Source: Haliclystus octoradiatus (Eukaryota; Cnidaria; Staurozoa; Stauromedusae; Haliclystidae). From it: a DNA stretch of 64,000 nucleotides. The notes under the pieces were generated by a model. That model saw nothing but the letters and a program-made list of their open reading frames with translations. It searched no databases and had not been told where the DNA came from. Positions 20,401-31,800 of the stretch are shown in pieces (positions within the stretch are counted from its first letter, which is position 1; the number at the start of each line of letters is the position of its first letter). The stretch spans positions 4,304,578 through 4,368,577 of the forward strand of contig OU744450.1 of the NCBI GenBank assembly GCA_916610825.1, written 5' to 3'. Position numbers and translations under genes: made by a program.

Positions 20401-23400
20401 AACTATAAGATCTAGATAAATTGACCATTATAGACAGGTGGTCTTTATATACAGTGGAAATTCAGTAGAAAGTCCCAATAAAGACATCAATACTCACGGC
20501 TATATAACAGTTATCTGTATGATCCAGATAAATTGACCACTGTGTGGAGGTGGCCTTTGTATACAGGTTTGATTCGATAGAAAATACTATTTTAGACATT
20601 AAAAGAGTGACCCCTATACACAGGTGGCTGCTGTATAGAGGTGGTCATTAATAGCAGGTTTGTATGTACTGTAGGCCTATATAGTTACAATAACAAAAAT
20701 TGAAGAAAAAAGAAGATAAAAATGATCAAAGCTTCAGAAGACATTTTTAACATTACGGATATTATCAGCAAACTCTAATATGCTCAACAAAAGGTGTTCA
20801 AAAACAGATATTCAAAAATGCTAAAAATATATTTGTCATCTAGAATTCACGGATTCCACGTTTCCAGAACCATACTGTCGCGAAAAAATTTGTTGAGATT
20901 ACAAACTTTACAAACTTTCATAAACTGTCCATGGACACCTTATAAACAATCCATGAAGAGCTCATGGAAAGGATACCTAATAAACAGTTCATGAATCATG
21001 AGCAGTTCATGAATGGTTCATGAAAGTTTTTATGAACCAATTTTCATGAACTGTTCATATTCATGACATTTAAAATTCATGAACTGTTTCACAGAGGTTA
21101 GACTTATTGATTATTAAGTCTAGCATCTTCATTAGATATTCATATTTATAGTCACCTTTCGTATAGTCATCTTTATCGGATTTGCTTTTTTCTGGCGTTA
21201 ACATTTGAAAATTAGAAAGCGAATCATCAGGCTCTTGTGAGTCTTCAGATAATGGAACAGGCGACGGAAGACTTGAGTTTGAATCCTCATTCATTGTTGG
21301 CGTAGAGAAGCCACTTCCTGTGAAAATAAAATATCAAGTAAAAACTCAATACAGTCAAAACTGTTACAGTGAAACCTGTATATAATGGCCAGCTATGAGA
21401 GGTAGATAAATTGACCACTATAGGCAGGTGGCCTTTATATACAGGTTAGATTAAATAGAAAATAGTATTTGACTGTATAACGGTCAACTCTATACAGTGG
21501 TTACCTGTCTATAGAGGCCACTCTTGCAAAGACTTAAATAACATTATCTATTGAATCAACCATGTATAATATAAAGGCCACATGCATATGGTCAATTTAT
21601 CTACATCTACCAAGGCCTACTTCATGATATGCAGCCTACACATGTCTGCAATATTTAAATACAGTACATAACGTGAAACTTGAAGTTACAACAAAATAAT
21701 ATGTCATCTTGACTTCTCATTATTATTAAAATACAGTGTATTAAACAATAGAAAGCGGTATTACGGATAGCTTATCATAGAACTTAGATCATGTACATTT
21801 TTCATTGTGTGAAAATTGTCTGAAGATCCCAGTGAAATGCGTGAAACTTGAGTAACAGTAAAGAATGTGTATTTTTTGACTTTTTTATCATATATTAATA
21901 TTATTTACGGCTCTGTCAAACAAAGACATTGAGCCCTATATTATCTGCTATTGGTTAAACATAAATTTTATTATAAAATACAGTGTATATATAAATGAAA
22001 GTAAGCAATATGTATGTTTATTGTTTACTAATGTTACCTGTCGATTGTTCTTGTAGCTTGACTTTTTCTAACAAAGGATTCTGTGAGATATAAAAGAAAG
22101 ATAAGTGAGCCCAGGGTTCCATAAAATGGGGATTTTCAGGATTGGGCAAACAAAAATTCAGAGGAGAGGGAGGAAGGGAGACAGCCTGCGTACCAGCCCC
22201 GAGGTTTTTTCTGAAATCATAGGGTCTCTGAACTAAAGTGTGACTTTTAGCCCAGCAAGTTCCCATGAGTTTGGAATATAATTTATGCATTACGTCGTAT
22301 TATCATTAATGTTATTGTTGTTGCTGATGAGTATGACGTGATTGACGAAGGGTTGTGATTTTATGACAATTGATCTTTTGTGATAGAGTGTTAATCGGAG
22401 TGTGGATAATTTAACAATAGTATATAGGTGTTATTTTCGATGGGCTAAAAATCCCACATAAGTTCACAGACCCTATGATTTCAGGAAAAACCTTGGGGCT
22501 GGTACGCAGGCTAGGAGGGAAACAGCTGTAAACAAGTTTCTAAATTTGAAAAATACAAAAATGAAATAATTTTCTTCTATTTGAAGATCATCATTATCAT
22601 CATAATTATCTTCACTGGTAACCCTGCAAAAAATAGTTCAGAAGTTCATGAACCTTCATGAACAGTTTATGAAATCAGGGACATTTAAAGTTCATGAACT
22701 CAGAACTGTTCATGTACTCCTGAACTGTTGCTCTATACAACAGTCTATAGGACAAGTTGCGTCAAGGATAAGGACAAGTAGTATATACTATTCTTTGGTA
22801 ATGCTTTGTAACTGATTGTAGTTTTAAAGTTAATTAGTTCAATATAATTTCATGCTTTTCTTTGTTATATATGTCTGATTGTGATTTGTTGTGTTCTTTG
22901 TGTAGCAAACATGTTAGGCGAGAGAGGGACGGCACATTCTTATAATGCCATTGTCAATACCATCATTACTTTCATCATCATTATCCTCAATTTATTTAAT
23001 TTAAAAAATGAAGAAATGCAGTATATATATGTTGTATTCCTATATACTAGACTATATTATTACAATGCCAATATCTTAGCTATATAATAATCTTACTTCT
23101 AACATTACCTCAGTTGTTGTTGGAGTCACCTCATGAAGCTAGTCACTTGTAATGGTTTACTTTACATTAGATATATTATACATTATTGAGTGTTATCTTT
23201 GTGTTGTCTTCACTTACGTTGCACAACACATTATACGCTTACAACAATATACTTTTGGAAAATGTCCAATAACTAAGAAATTATCATGTTTACATTGATA
23301 AAATTTGTCATCATTAAGAACAAATTAGAATATCCAAAGAAGAATCAAGTTATTGTAGAAAAATATATAATAATTTAAGATGTGTAATTTAAATGGAGCC

Positions 23401-25474
23401 TACCTTGGGATGTTGCTTTTGGACTCTGCCATCTTGAACTGAAATTTGAATAGAACAGTACTTATCAATTAGCAGTTCTAGAATATATGTAGACGATCAA
23501 AGCCTGGCAGGAGCGCATTGTAAGCAAGATTATGTGGGGGATGACACCATGGTCCGACAAAAGGTTCAGCTTTCGGGAATCCCAGAGACATTTCAACATC
23601 TTCTGAATTTTTTGTGTTGATGTTTGACCAATAAATCATAACAATATCAATTTTCTTCTGAAATTGCTCTAATCTTCCAAAATCTAAGATTGCAGGAATC
23701 CTACTTTTGTCAGACCCTGGGTGACACATCCACAAATAATTCTCAAAACTCCGTACGAACTGCTGCATTATACGGTGGGAAAAAAATAATATCCAGAAAT
23801 TATCCAGTCAACTAATCTCACCTGGCACCCATTTTAATGCCTGCATTGTACAGTTTGATGGTCCGACGTGTACCCACTTCTTCTCCCTTAGAAAATAAAA
23901 TACAAATGTCGATTAAATGAAAAATATAACTAAAGTACAGATGTTTTAAAGTGAGCAACATTGACTGGCGGTCTGTACGATCTCAATTTGAATTAAGCTT
24001 AGCGTAAATTCAACAATCAATGTCAGTCATGGCTTCGGCATGGCTTCAAATTTCAAATGGTTTCAGCCACAAAAACAATACGAACGACAAACACATACGT
24101 GGCTCTTAGCGTGTAGAGTCCATTGGCCATTTTTGCCCCTTTAAGCATTTAATATTCATCATCATCTAGGATTCATAATAAGTTAAGCAAGGTATGTTCA
24201 TATGTATGGTATGACTGGAAGACCTTCATTATTATGTTCAAATTGTACAGAAAACATATCTAGGTATAATGCAATGAACGGTCTAATGCATTTTTGCTTT
24301 GATATTGAGTAAGCCTGATCAAAGTTTTTAGATCAAATTTATATAATAACATGTAAGCAAAAGCCATTAGGCCTAGACATAATGTTGAACCAAATATGGG
24401 TGACAAATAATTCAAAAAATCCAGTTTTGATGATATCGATTTCTTCTATCTCCCAACTATTTTGATAAACTTCCGTTTTGTGTTATTGAAAAAGATGATT
24501 CTTGATCCCCATTTTATAGGAACCCCCATCCCCAGTCTGCCTGAATAATTACAGATTGTCAGCTGAATTTTTGACTCACTGATGTCTATGTGTTAAAATT
24601 AGAAAACAATGCAGATTTCTCCTTTTTAACTTTTGGATTTTGTTGAGGTGTTTGAGTAGCGCAGTGTAAACTGGTAAGTTCATAGTACAATATGTTAAAT
24701 TAATAAATGAAGAGTATGAAATTTCAACATATTATTATTTGTAAATTTTGTCTATTGTTGTGGACTTGTGCTGGGCTAGTTTGAAAAGTAGGGCACTTTT
24801 AACAACACCTTGGTAGAACATACAGAATATTATTTGCCCGATGGTATGGGCTCTTTAACAGATTGTTGCCTTCTTCGTAGGAGGAAAAAAAAGATTTTTC
24901 ACATAAATAGTAAACAAATTTGATCTATTGTAAGAGTATAGAGGTTAAGGTAAGGGTTGTGGGAAAAAATTTTGAGGGCGGCTATAGGCCTAACATTACT
25001 TCGATCGGGGGTGGCCCTATCATACTCTACAAAGTGCAAATTGCCAACTGGGCATTGGGTAAATTTCTAGTGGATTTATTCTAATACAACAACCTTGACT
25101 TTTAAACTTGCGTATTTATAGGCTAATGAAAGTGAACACACCATATATATGTGATAGTGTAGCCTAGTCATTTTTTGGTCTATGTTATGTTAGCCTATGC
25201 ATCAGGTTAAAATTAACCTGGTAAATTGGTAGGCCTAGTCGTCTATCTGCGTTTAGTAAATATCTAATACTGAGAATCTGAGATAGATCATTGATTTGAA
25301 GTCTTAGCTTAGCCTAGTCACAGAAATCAAAGATGGCGATTGCCGATTGGCAACTAGGAATCTAAATATGCCAAAATCTTACCATTTTCTAACACGCTCA
25401 ATTGTAAGCATAACTCTTTTAACTTCATCTTTAGCTCTACTTCTTGTTTCAAGGCGAAAAGAGCTGCGATTCAT
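17446..25474 (-). CDS. BCL7: BCL7-family BAF chromatin-remodelling subunit
   Basis: BCL7 proteins are small nuclear subunits of the BAF (SWI/SNF) complex that contact the BRG1 module and nucleosome. Coding exons in transcript order: 25383-25474, 23822-23886, 23404-23438, 22038-22080, 21156-21317, 19841-19910 and 17545-18142. All junctions keep frame with GT..AG borders. The conserved N-terminal BCL7 domain is clear: RLETRSRAKDEVKRVMLTIE, then RVRKWEKKWVHVGPSNC and ALKWVPV. After that the protein is Ser/Asp/Lys-rich and unlike the vertebrate tail. Exon 7 encodes about five 8-residue repeats of the type TTEGDSPK. The 3' end is uncertain. Reading through the weak donor at 17544 gives 32 more residues to TAG at 17446, with an AATAAA soon after, for about 387 residues. 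Splicing onward is the alternative. Vertebrate BCL7 proteins are about 200-230 residues, so this one is long. Its start lies 408 bp from that of Derlin-2. Confidence 0.9.
17757..17890 (-). repeat. 24-bp coding tandem repeat in BCL7 exon 7
   Basis: Five tandem units of about 24 bp. On the plus strand each contains GGGGGAATCCCCTTCAGTGG or a close variant, and each encodes an 8-residue TTEGDSPK-like unit. The two units at about 17764-17817 are nearly identical while the outer ones are diverged, as expected for a recently expanding minisatellite in a disordered region. The SPK triplets look like possible proline-directed phosphorylation sites. Confidence 0.85.
18150..18460. repeat. Element with inverted ends abutting the BCL7 exon 7 acceptor
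   Basis: GATAACAAAAATCAAAGACA near 18157 is inverted as TGTCTTTGATTTTTGTTATC near 18437. Inside, near 18380, is GATGATGGCCGGAAACGTCG, resembling the CTGANGA..GAAAC motifs found at 29440, 45240 and 47881. The left end lies within about 15 bp of the exon 7 acceptor, so the insertion may supply part of that intron's branch or pyrimidine region. Confidence 0.5.
18535..18660. repeat. Cluster of GTTCATGAAC-type motifs (BCL7 intron 6)
   Basis: Within about 120 bp there are several near-copies of AGTTCATGAAC / TTTATGAACTG in both orientations, which makes the stretch self-complementary. The same motif builds the 32375-34265 minisatellite. Clusters also occur at 20880-21095 and 22640-22735. Confidence 0.6.
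18878..19003. repeat. Short MITE with AGAGCTTTTTCA ends (copy 1)
   Basis: AGAGCCTTTTCATATCGGCC on the left and CCAGTGAAAAAGCTCT on the right form imperfect inverted ends. A second copy with the same ends and GGCCATGTTAGT block lies at 41737-41851. Confidence 0.7.
19628..19814. repeat. Hairpin MITE related to 10034-10210
   Basis: Long inverted arms: GTTACTGCAC then TGTTTGGGTTCTCTGATACC, mirrored by GGTATCAGAGAACCCAAACA then GTGCAGTAACCC. The inner pair TTGGGAGACAC / GTGTCTCCCAA is shared with the hairpin at 10034-10210. Its right end lies close to the 3' end of BCL7 exon 6. Confidence 0.8.
20030..20330 (-). mobile_element. tRNA-headed SINE (BCL7 intron 5)
   Basis: Read on the minus strand from about 20330, the head is GGAGCATTAGCTCAGATGGC with a good A box (TAGCTCAGATGG), then a B-box-like GGTTCAAATTT. 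The body runs through GTAAACTCAGCCTTGACCC, AATGAGTACCATCTGAAG and AGAGGGAATTGCATTGTGAG. This head-plus-body layout is that of a tRNA-derived SINE. A fragment sharing GAGTGGCT and GCAATGA near 34660-34695 may be a 3' end of the same family. Confidence 0.6.
20371..20671. repeat. Diverged pogo-like MITE, about one and a half copies
   Basis: It starts CAGTCAAACATGTATATAAC. The GACCATTATAGACAGGTGG and CTATAGACAGG-type blocks occur twice, with a second internal ATATAACAG start. It ends AGCAGGTTTGTATGTA. It looks like one copy inserted in or recombined with another. Confidence 0.7.
20880..21095. repeat. Cluster of TTCATGAAC-type motifs next to BCL7 exon 5
   Basis: Many short variants (AGTTCATGAA, GGTTCATGAAAG, CATGAACTGTTCAT, TCATGGAAAG) fill about 215 bp. 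The cluster ends about 60 bp from the exon 5 donor. It is the densest of the dispersed clusters outside the Derlin-2 intron. Confidence 0.65.
21351..21612. repeat. Pogo-like MITE copies, one nested or tandem
   Basis: A start CAGTCAAAACTGTTA is interrupted by a second complete start, CAGTGAAACCTGTATATAAT at 21367. GACCACTATAGGCAGGTGGCC and AAATAGTATTTGACTGTATA follow, then a reversed-order half with GTCTATAGAGGCCACTCTTG. Confidence 0.75.
22183..22512. mobile_element. MITE with about 70 bp inverted repeats (BCL7 intron 4)
   Basis: AGCCTGCGTACCAGCCCC on the left mirrors GGGGCTGGTACGCAGGCT on the right. The arms extend inward through CATAGGGTCT and TTTTAGCCCA. Total about 330 bp, no coding capacity. 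Confidence 0.8.
22640..22735. repeat. Cluster of TTCATGAAC-type motifs (BCL7 intron 3)
   Basis: AGTTCATGAACC, CATGAACAGTTTATGAA, AAGTTCATGAACT and ACTGTTCATGTAC occur in under 100 bp. Same motif family as the 32375-34265 array. Confidence 0.55.
23550..23720. repeat. Short copy of the GGTCCGACAAA family (BCL7 intron 2)
   Basis: TGGTCCGACAAAAGGTTC on the left and TACTTTTGTCAGACCCTGG on the right are inverted ends. The outer flanks TGACAC and TGACAC may be a short target duplication. Confidence 0.6.
23946..24144. mobile_element. TTAA-flanked MITE, piggyBac-like (copy 1)
   Basis: Flanked by TTAA on both sides. The left end AAGTGAGCAACATTGACTGG and right end GGCCATTTTTGCCCCT are diverged inverted ends. 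The copy at 46412-46617 has the same ends and an internal GAATTA..TAAATTCAA pair. TTAA target duplication is characteristic of piggyBac derivatives. Confidence 0.65.
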
Positions 25475-25882
25475 GATTATTTTAAATTAATAACAACAAA
25501 TCAACTTTTGACTGAATGAAAACTTTAAAATTCCCTCTCGCTTTCAAAAGATATCTAAAACTTTGCCTCATTTTCACTGAAAACAGCCTCTTTGCAGATT
25601 ACCTGTATGAAGCGGTCATCTATCGTAAAGAGCAAACATTTTATTGTGTTGGATGGCACTTTTTCTATAATTGTCTATAATTGGCCACTATAGTGTAGAG
25701 TTTCGTTCTAATCGATCTCCAAATTCTTTCAATTGGATGCAGCGTATTCATAAATTTGCACATTCCACTCATAACATTTCGTGTCAGAAACTCAGAATCG
25801 GCAACTTCAGAACTCTTCAGATGTCAAAACCATACAAGTGACGTGTCTACGCCTGCGCCTTGAGAAGTAACAACAAAACAAA
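25475..25882. promoter_or_regulatory. Head-to-head spacer between BCL7 and Derlin-2 start codons
   Basis: 408 bp between divergent ATGs. It contains no MITE, unlike most stretches of this length here. GCGCCTTGAGAAG and a TGACGTGT element lie just upstream of Derlin-2. A shared bidirectional promoter is inferred from the geometry. Confidence 0.5.
25839..25846 (+). promoter_or_regulatory. TGACGTGT: possible UPRE (XBP1/ATF6-type site)
   Basis: TGACGTG is the core of the unfolded-protein-response element. It lies 37 bp before the Derlin-2 ATG. Derlin genes are known UPR targets in animals, so the site is plausible; a chance match or a general CRE-type site is equally possible on sequence alone. 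Confidence 0.4.
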
Positions 25883-28800
25883 ATGGCGTACCAATCCTTC
25901 CATCAAGAGTATATGCAAATTCCCGTTGTTACAAGGGTTTACACGACAGCATGTGTATTAACAACAGGAGCTGTGGTACGAAATACAAACTTGTTTAATT
26001 TTCTCCTTTATTTTGTTCAATGTTTTACTACTTTGCCTATTTTGACTGCTATTTGATGAAATTTATGTCTATTATTTTGTGTTTTTTTAGCAACTTAACC
26101 TTATCAATCCATTTCAATTGTATTTTAATCCTGATCTGATATTTAGACATTACCAGGTAAGCTGATGATAATTACTATCAATTTAAGCAACATAGATTTT
26201 CCAGTAAAATGTCAGTGCATTACCAATTTTCTTCTCTGTCCCTATTAATTATATTCTGGCTAACCATTAATGTTCAAAATTTCTGTTCTAACATTTAAAT
26301 GCTTAAAAAGGAGAGGCACTTTGTATTTAAAAGTAATGATAAGCATGGTATATACCAAACAGAAGATTGAGGTCCAAAATTGGCTTACTTTGGAATCTAC
26401 CTAGGCCTAAGCTAAATGCAAACGATCGGGAGCTTCTCAGATTTTTAATTTTCAGTAGGCCTACCGATCTTTTGGATTACGCGGTGGATATTGTTCCGGC
26501 TGTCTTCAAAAGATAATGTTCCGTGCGTCCTTTGCGCATGCGTATGTAGATAGTAAACATGGCTGTGTCGATCGATCCAAAATTATATCGTAAAAAGTTT
26601 GTAAAAAAATTCACCTACACCGTAAATTGGATCGATTGTTTGGAATAAATATTAAGAAAAACGATATTCAGCATATCTATGCATTAATCATTTTATTCTG
26701 TGTTTGATTTATCGAAGCTTTTCAGCGATGCAACCCAGCGCAGCGTTTTTCATGTTTGAGTGTCGTGACATTTATTTGGCGCGCTTAAAAGGTTTTAGCG
26801 AATATTTATGCTGCCTAACAATATTTCAAAACATTTTTACTATGGTAATTTGTAATAATATGGGATAATTACTTATTAGTCATTTTCTTTTCCTGTAACT
26901 GATGCTATATGTGGCCTACCAATTCTGATTCTGTCGTATACCAAAAGTCAAAACCCCGAAACTCAAAACCAAAGCCGTGTTCGTTCACTTTTTTTATAAG
27001 TTTGGAAGAACGGTGGCATCCAGCGTCGTGAATCCCTCATATAAAGTGTTTTCAACCTCTAGCACTTTAAATTAAATTATTTTATATTCTATTATAAAAC
27101 TGATGAACAGAATTGTTATTAACGTGGTCGAGGAACAGGACCGTCCATCGCCATTGCATCTTGAATGAATGTGAGAGAAACGCAAACAGCACATTAAGCA
27201 TGCGCAGAAGACGCACGGAACATTATCTCTAGCACTCAGGATTCCAGCTGCCGGAACATTATCCACTTCGTTTGGATTAAATTACCATTTTTAATTAGAG
27301 AAACTTGAAAAAAATTAGAACAGTTAAAACATTCTTTGAAGACACATTAATTTAAAGAAGCATATAATTTATAGATAAAAACATATTTCTTTCTATATCT
27401 TTCATTTCTTATAAATATTTTCATTCTTATAATGACTAATTTTTGATCTCCACTTTTCAAGATTTAAACGGTCACTTTTCAAATGTTTATTTCTCAACAC
27501 ATACCTAGCCATTTATCAGAAAAACATAAGCCGCAAAGTAATAGATGCACTTACCTCTTGGTTAACGTAAAAAGAAAAATAGTTTTTACTTTTTACGAGT
27601 CAGCTCTATTAAAACCATGTCACAAATTCAATTCATTATTAATCTGCGTTCAGATCATGAAGTTGATAACAACAACTCATAATTTGAATTATGCTACCAT
27701 ACAAATTGAATGTATAACTTGATATGTTCTGATTTTTTTTCAAGGTATGGAGGCTATTTACAAATTTTCTGTTCTTTGGTACTTTTGGATTCAACTTTTT
27801 CTTCAACATGATTTTTACGTATCCTTTTTATTTATAAAGAAATTAATTTTTATTCAGCAAACTGTTGGAGACCAAATTAATTTTAATGTAAATGATTCAG
27901 GCCGGACTTGCTACTGTCCATCACGAGCGATAATCAAACTTACAGACACAATATACATTCAATATATTTTATCAAGTCCAATCCCAAAAATTTCATAAAA
28001 GAATACATTCGTACGAAAAGGACTAATTAAAAAAATCGGACATCAATTGAGGCTAAGACCACAGTTTTTGTTATTCTGCGTTACAAACTCTGATTCATTT
28101 ACCATTTTAAGAATAGGGTCTGTGTGATTTGCGCAGTTCTCTGTCCAGCAATGCATGGTAAATCTATTGTTCTTAGTGAGTAAATTCATCACCTCTGTTC
28201 GATCAATTAATTGTCATAGCTACAAAGCCTAAAATAAAAGATATTGCAATCATGTCAACTGAAGTTAACAAAGTAATGTGAGAATTCCGATGAGAATCAC
28301 CTAAATCTTGCATAATTATGTGGCATCAATCTTATTCTGATGCGAGGCCCGGACAGAGAAACCGAGCAATTCACACAGACCCTATTCTTTCGTGAATAAA
28401 TCGCGGTCTGTAACACAGGTTAAGTTTTTATTTAATTATTTTTATTGTTTGTGACTTTCATTTGCTTGAGTTTAAGTGAATATGGCAAGTAATGGCTTCA
28501 ACTTTTATAAGACAGCGCTTACTGAATGCTGTTCAATAAAATACTTACACAAATTTGATAAATCTAACAATTGACATTTACATTTAAAAAATTCTTAACG
28601 AAGAAGATAAAACAACGTCTGCTGGAAGACTGGTCCACGGCTTCATGACACAAAAAGGATTTTAAACTTGTATGAATTTTGATTGTTCATTATATCTTTC
28701 ATTTTTATTGAGTGATTTTATTTTATGTTTTTATTTTTTTATTCGTTCGTATTTTTATTTTGGAATGGAATAATTTATATAAATCAGCCTAGCCTATCTA

Positions 28801-31800
28801 ATAATGAGAATATTACTTTACTCTAACTTTATTTCAGACATAAGATTTTTCAGACTTTTGATGGATTTCAGTCTTTTTTTCCTTTTTAAATTTCAAAATT
28901 TGTCTTTTTTCTTATTGAAATTCGATCAGAAATTATTGTTATCCTAATTTTCAGTCCATTTTTAATATTTTTACTTTCACGCCTGATATTTCTATTTCTA
29001 ATTAATCAGAAACTTAATCCTTAATGAAACAATTAGCTATCGTTATTGTCGTATGCTGGAAGAAGGTTCATTCCGTGGCCGTGCATATGATTTTGTTTTT
29101 ATGTTCTTATTCGGTGGCCTCATCATGACGGTATCCTTTTCCTATATATATAGCTTACAGCGTGTTATTGAATTATTTAGATGAGACATGTTTAATTGTT
29201 TATGTTGATTGAGGAATTATCAACTTCCATAACAAGCTCAATTCTCTACTAAAAAATATCTTTTAAATCTTATTTAGTAATATCAAGGTACTTGTGTTGT
29301 CTTTGCTGTTTCAATAGTGCTCGATGACATAAATGCAGAGCTGTTTAATAATTAATAAACGAAAAAATCCAGACATTTATATTTGCTACTATTAGTTTCA
29401 CGCCAAGGCGATCATCAGGCAATTTAATCAGATCAAATTGCCTGATGATCGCCTTGGAGTGAAACTAATAGTAGCAAATATGAATGTCTGATTTTTTTGT
29501 TTATTAATTATTAAATCTTATTTAAATAAATGATAAATAAACGATTGGCTCTGATGAGTATTGACAGAGAACATTGATTGATAATAGTTTATATCCAGTC
29601 CGACGATATGAAATGACGGAGATATTGATTCTTTAATGTTGCTATTCTGCCCTTGGTTTATTATCTTAGCCAGGGCTCAATAAAATGGGGACCGCTGGGA
29701 CCGCCGGTCGCAGGCACATTTTCTGAACAATAGAATAACTGCAGGCACAGCTATAAAGACTACACAAATTTCTGAATTTGGAGTGACTATTGCAGACTTT
29801 TCTGAATAAGTAACTGTTACAAATTCTATGCATGCTTCAATCAATGTTATTCTCACTAACATAATGTTCTTTCATGAGTCAGTAACCAAAACAGCTTACA
29901 GGCACTTTGTAAGGGAAAAGTTGGTCGCAGGCACACATATATTTTGTAGACCCCTGATCTTAGCGTCAATATTCAATATTCTTATAAATTTGTCCGAGTT
30001 TGAATAGTTTGACTAAAATTTTTTCAATATTGACGTCATGAATAAAAATGATGCGGCAGGGCGCATTAAAACATTGATATCTCCATCATTTCTTATTAGA
30101 ACAATCATTGTTTTCAGTTAATATACATCAGAATCAATCATTTATTAGAAAGAGGTAGAATCCCCTATTGTTATTTTGTTTGGCTTACTTGATCACATTT
30201 GAGGTCAGGATTATATAAAAGTTGGTAAATCACGGTTAATCTCTCCTGTGGTAAATAATATCTTTCCTTTTATGGTTTCGAAAAATAGGACACAATAATA
30301 TCTAAAGTACCATATTCAAGGCAAATTCAGAAGAAAATTTATCATTTTTTTATTTATAGACCAAACGTCAACAAAAAATTCAGAACAAAATGTTGAAAAT
30401 GTTTTCAGATTCCGGATGCCTGAACCTTTTGTCGGACATTGGACATCAGGGATTAGAAACCCATGTACAGTCAAACTTGTTATAACGACCACCTGTCTAT
30501 AGTGGTCACTTTTGCAATATCTAAAATAATTGTTTCTAATGAAATAGCCCTGTATATAAAGGTCACCTGCATATAGTGGTCAATTTATCTACTTCTCATA
30601 GCTGGCTGTTATATACAGGTTTAACTGTATATCAAAATGTATCGACCATTCAACAGCACTGAGTAAAATAGGCACCCCTATCCTACTATCCTCACAGATA
30701 CTTTTCTTACTTTCTTTGACGCACACTATAGTTATGATCATACAAAAAGTTTCATCTTTCCTAAAACTCCATTTTTCAAGCTAATGTTTGTATAATGAGT
30801 ACTTTTAATGACACAAAAATGTGAAGTTAAAAATTTCATTTTTCATATTTTTGAATGATTTAAATCTTTAAACCATAGTTTTCCTGGCCCTCCGCAATTT
30901 GCTGGTATGTTTCCAGTTTCCCGGACTTTGTCGTACCCTGTGGCACAGTATTTCCTTATTTCTTGCTGATAATCATTCGAATTGAGTAGATATAAATCCT
31001 TGATTTAATATTTCAGATAATTGCTTTATTTGTAAATTTAGTATTTCTTGGTCAAGCTTTTACAATTATGCTTGTCTATGTTTGGAGTCGTAGGAATCCA
31101 TTTATAAGAATGAATTTCTTTGGATTAATGAATTTTCAAGCACCATATTTGCCTTGGGTGTTGTTAGGATTTTCTCTTATGCTTGGCAATTCAATTATTG
31201 TCGATTTAATGGGTAAGATAATCAATATATTGAAAATGTATATTTTCACTTGTGGTTTTCTGACTACAGTAGACATACTTAGTTTTGCTACTGTTAAACT
31301 GGATTATATCGTTGTAGTGGAATGGCTCAAATATTTAGAGACCTTAATAATTCATTTACTTGATTGTTGCATTGTTGTTATTGAACGGCAATGTGTGTTT
31401 TATAACAATCATAGTGTCACAAAGTATTTAAACCCTGGAGAAACGTCAGCAATTTTTAATTTCTCAAAAATTCCTTGTCGTTTAGCCACTCTAGCGATTT
31501 TGTCTGGCGTGTTGTATCGCGTATTTGTGTAAATTATTTGCCGCATTGTGTTTGATGGCCATCATTTTCCAAGGATTTTTGTTATCAAACGTCTTTGCTA
31601 TCCCTTTCAAACCATTTTGTTCAAAATTCTTCCAACCTTTCAATGTTGTGGCTTTTTCATTAAATCTCATTAAGCTCAGTTAATACCCTATGAGTTGTTC
31701 TAGAAACGTCTGGAGTAAGTCAGGTCCTTTTAACCACTCTTTAAAATACTGCTTCGAAACATGAAAAACATACAAATAAAATACTCACACTATCACTCAG

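Noticed and set aside
31213-31532. Continuation of the Derlin-2 exon 5 frame past 31212
   Set aside because: The GTAAG donor at 31213 and the matching exon 6 continue the known Derlin sequence; the read-through is intron.
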